Part shown: positions 13,628-15,496 of the stretch, piece by piece
Layout: each line of letters starts with the position of its first letter
How positions within the stretch are numbered: the first letter of the stretch is position 1
Assembly: GCA_023262945.1 (NCBI GenBank)
Contig: JALQXY010000067.1
Span: 1 to 15,496 of the forward strand
Length of the DNA: 15,496 nucleotides
Source: Rickettsiales bacterium
GTDB lineage: Bacteria > Pseudomonadota > Alphaproteobacteria > Rickettsiales > UBA1997
Direction of reading: 5' to 3'
Notes under the pieces: generated by a model
The model's database searches: none
What the model was told of the DNA's origin: nothing
What the model saw: the letters and a program-made list of their open reading frames with translations, nothing else
Program-made: the position numbers and the translations under genes

Positions 13628-15382
13628 ATGACTAACGATACGATACCGCAATGGGATTTAACTGATTTTTATCAATCAATTGATGATAAAAAAATTGATC
13701 AAGATTTATTGCAAATAAATCAAGAAACTAACGATTTTTCTAAAAAATATAATACAAAAATTAATCAATTATCGGCTAAAGAATTATTCTTAGCTATTGA
13801 AGAATATGAGAAAATATCAGAAAAAATAGGTAAAATTGCTAGCTATTCTTATTTGATATACGCCTCAGATACTTCAAATCCAATTAATTTAACTTTTTTC
13901 CAAAATAATAGTGAGAAATTAAGTGAATTTGAATCTAAATTATTATTTTTTACTATAGAAATTAATAAAATTAGTGAAAAAGACATCGATTCTTTGCTTA
14001 AAGATTCAGCTTTAAATTATTACAAGCCATTTATTCGTGATATAAGATCTTTTAGAAAATTTCAATTATCAGAAGAATTAGAAAAATTTAATCTTGAAAA
14101 ATCAATTACTGGTTACTCTGCTTTTGTTAGACTTTTTGACGAAACTGTAAATAATCTAAAATTTAGTTATCGCGATCAAATCCTTTCGTGCCAAGAAATT
14201 TTTGATTTAATGTCTAATCAAGATGAAAAAATCAGAAGAGATGCTGCTAAAGCTATTGGTAATACTCTTAGCAAGGAAGCAAAATTATTTGCCTTCATAA
14301 CAAATATTTTAGCTAAAGATAAGGCTATAAATGATAGTTGGCGTGGCTTTAAAAATCCAATTTCATCACGCAATTTGAGTAATTTTATTGAAGATGAGAT
14401 TGTTGAGCTTTTAATTAAAAAAGTTAAAGAAAATTATCAAAATATTTCTCATCGTTATTACAAAAAGAAAGCTCAAATATTAGGTAAGGATTATTTGAAT
14501 TACTGGGATCGTAATGCCCCATTAAATAAAGATAATAATAAAATATCTTGGATTCAGGCTAAAGATTTAGTTTTATCAGCATATGGTGAATTTTCTTTGC
14601 AAATGGCTGAAATTGGTGAGAAATTCTTTAAAAACAATTGGATTGATGCAAAAGTTGTAAAAGGTAAAGATAGCGGAGCATTTTCTCATCCTTGCGTGCC
14701 TTCTGTGCATCCATATATTTTAATGAATTATCAAGGAAGGGTTAGAGATGTTATGACTTTAGCTCATGAACTAGGTCATGGTGTGCATCAATATTTATCA
14801 GCTTCTCAAGGTTATTTAATGTCATCAACTCCATTGACTCTATCAGAAACAGCTTCAGTTTTTGGGGAACAATTAACTTTCCAAAAAATACTAAAAAACG
14901 AAAATGATGAAAGCAGAAAAAAAATAATCATTGCTAACAAAGTTGAAGATATGATTAACACTGTTATTCGTCAAATTGCATTTTTAGAATTTGAGAAAAA
15001 GGTTCATGATGAGCGTAAAAAAGGCGAAATATCTTTAGAAAAATTATGTGATTTTTGGATTGAAATTCAACAAGAAAGCTTAGGGCCAATTTTTAAATAT
15101 GACGAAGAATATAAGTATTTTTGGTCATATATTCCGCATTTTATTCACTCACCTTTTTATGTATATTCCTATGCTTTTGGTGATTGTTTGGTAAATTCTC
15201 TTTATGGCATATATCAAGATGGTACAATTAAAGATTTTAGCAGTAAATATATTGATATGTTAAAATTAGGAGGAATTAAGCATCACAAGGAAATGCTTAA
15301 ACCTTTCGGCTTGTCAATTAAAGATGAAAATTTTTGGCAAAGTGGTTTAGATGTTATCATTGATTATATCGATAAGATTTAA
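13628..15382 (+). CDS. pepF: Oligoendopeptidase F (M3 family zinc metallopeptidase)
   Basis: Cytosolic zinc peptidase that degrades short peptides. The zinc site is HELGH (380-384) in LAHELGHGVHQYLS, with Glu407 of LSETASVFGEQLTF as third ligand. The upstream SGAFSHPCVPSVHPYILMNY (about 350-369) and the C-terminal PHFIHSPFYVYSYAFGDCLV (about 504-523) regions are family signatures and shape the substrate channel. The N-terminal half is a helical lid domain. At 584 aa it matches the roughly 600 aa PepF branch rather than longer thimet oligopeptidases or Dcp. No signal peptide is visible. It follows the cysteine synthase gene by 6 bp; repeat copy 5 begins 28 bp after the stop. Confidence 0.96.
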   Translation: MTNDTIPQWDLTDFYQSIDDKKIDQDLLQINQETNDFSKKYNTKINQLSAKELFLAIEEYEKISEKIGKIASYSYLIYASDTSNPINLTFFQNNSEKLSEFESKLLFFTIEINKISEKDIDSLLKDSALNYYKPFIRDIRSFRKFQLSEELEKFNLEKSITGYSAFVRLFDETVNNLKFSYRDQILSCQEIFDLMSNQDEKIRRDAAKAIGNTLSKEAKLFAFITNILAKDKAINDSWRGFKNPISSRNLSNFIEDEIVELLIKKVKENYQNISHRYYKKKAQILGKDYLNYWDRNAPLNKDNNKISWIQAKDLVLSAYGEFSLQMAEIGEKFFKNNWIDAKVVKGKDSGAFSHPCVPSVHPYILMNYQGRVRDVMTLAHELGHGVHQYLSASQGYLMSSTPLTLSETASVFGEQLTFQKILKNENDESRKKIIIANKVEDMINTVIRQIAFLEFEKKVHDERKKGEISLEKLCDFWIEIQQESLGPIFKYDEEYKYFWSYIPHFIHSPFYVYSYAFGDCLVNSLYGIYQDGTIKDFSSKYIDMLKLGGIKHHKEMLKPFGLSIKDENFWQSGLDVIIDYIDKI

Positions 15383-15410
15383 ACCTAAATCCGTCAATAG
15401 AAAACTAATT

Positions 15411-15496
15411 TATACCAATTCCCATCTAAAAATAAACAATATGACAAAATATTTTTTAAGATAAAAATTGTAAAAAATGCAAGTCCTATACCTATA
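15411..15496. repeat. Dispersed palindromic repeat, copy 5, cut by the window end
   Basis: The left 86 bp of the same family start with TATACCAATTCCC and continue almost identically to copy 4 through AAGTCCTATACCTATA, where the window ends inside the central hairpin. The conserved frame beginning TTA TAC CAA (15410) is open to the end (LYQFPSKNKQYDKIFF...). It lies 28 bp after the pepF stop and is not fused to it; two in-frame stops (15380-15382 and 15398-15400) intervene. Confidence 0.88.

Overview
The window is about 27% G+C by eye, very densely coded, and reads as chromosome of an alphaproteobacterium, most likely one with a small AT-rich genome of the Rickettsiales or Holosporales kind. 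Support for this: an alphaproteobacterial-style PyrD C-terminus, a RatA/COQ10-type START protein, lengthened bS18 and bL9, almost no Shine-Dalgarno sequences, and short dispersed palindromic repeats like those of Rickettsiales. The species cannot be named from the sequence alone. The standard genetic code is used, with TGG for Trp and TGA as stop.

Layout. 1-266: possible 3' end of an unknown gene that runs into a palindromic repeat (copy 1). 267-1370, minus: pyrD. 1466-6303, plus: a tight six-gene run ybgC-ffh-ratA-HIT-metC-pheS, with overlaps of 8 and 14 bp and other gaps of no more than 19 bp. 6304-7159: about 0.85 kb with no protein gene, holding three repeat copies, a probable promoter and a tRNA-Tyr(GUA) gene with encoded CCA. 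7160-8536, minus: rpsF-rpsR-rplI ribosomal protein operon. 8690-12400, plus: smpB-recG-TrmA/RlmD-family rRNA or tRNA uracil methyltransferase, with spacing of 2 bp and an 8 bp overlap. 12401-12604: intergenic region with a different inverted-repeat element. 12605-15382, plus: cysteine synthase-family enzyme and oligoendopeptidase F. 15411 to end: the left half of a fifth copy of the dispersed repeat.

Function. Nearly everything is housekeeping: translation (pheS, tRNA-Tyr, three ribosomal proteins, smpB rescue, uracil methylation), protein targeting (ffh), recombination repair (recG), pyrimidine synthesis (pyrD), peptide turnover (pepF), and two PLP enzymes of sulfur amino acid metabolism (metC and a cysteine synthase-family protein) at separate sites. 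I see no defence system, prophage, CRISPR array or transposase gene.

The unusual part is the non-coding sequence. One nested-palindrome family of about 172 bp, with TATACCAATTCCC-type termini, occurs five times, always beside a gene end or around the tRNA. One copy sits between a plausible promoter and the tRNA. Several copies carry the same open frame starting Leu-Tyr-Gln, which recalls Rickettsia palindromic elements. A second, unrelated hairpin element with perfect 14 bp terminal inverted repeats precedes the cysteine synthase gene. These two repeat families are the best candidates for something undescribed.
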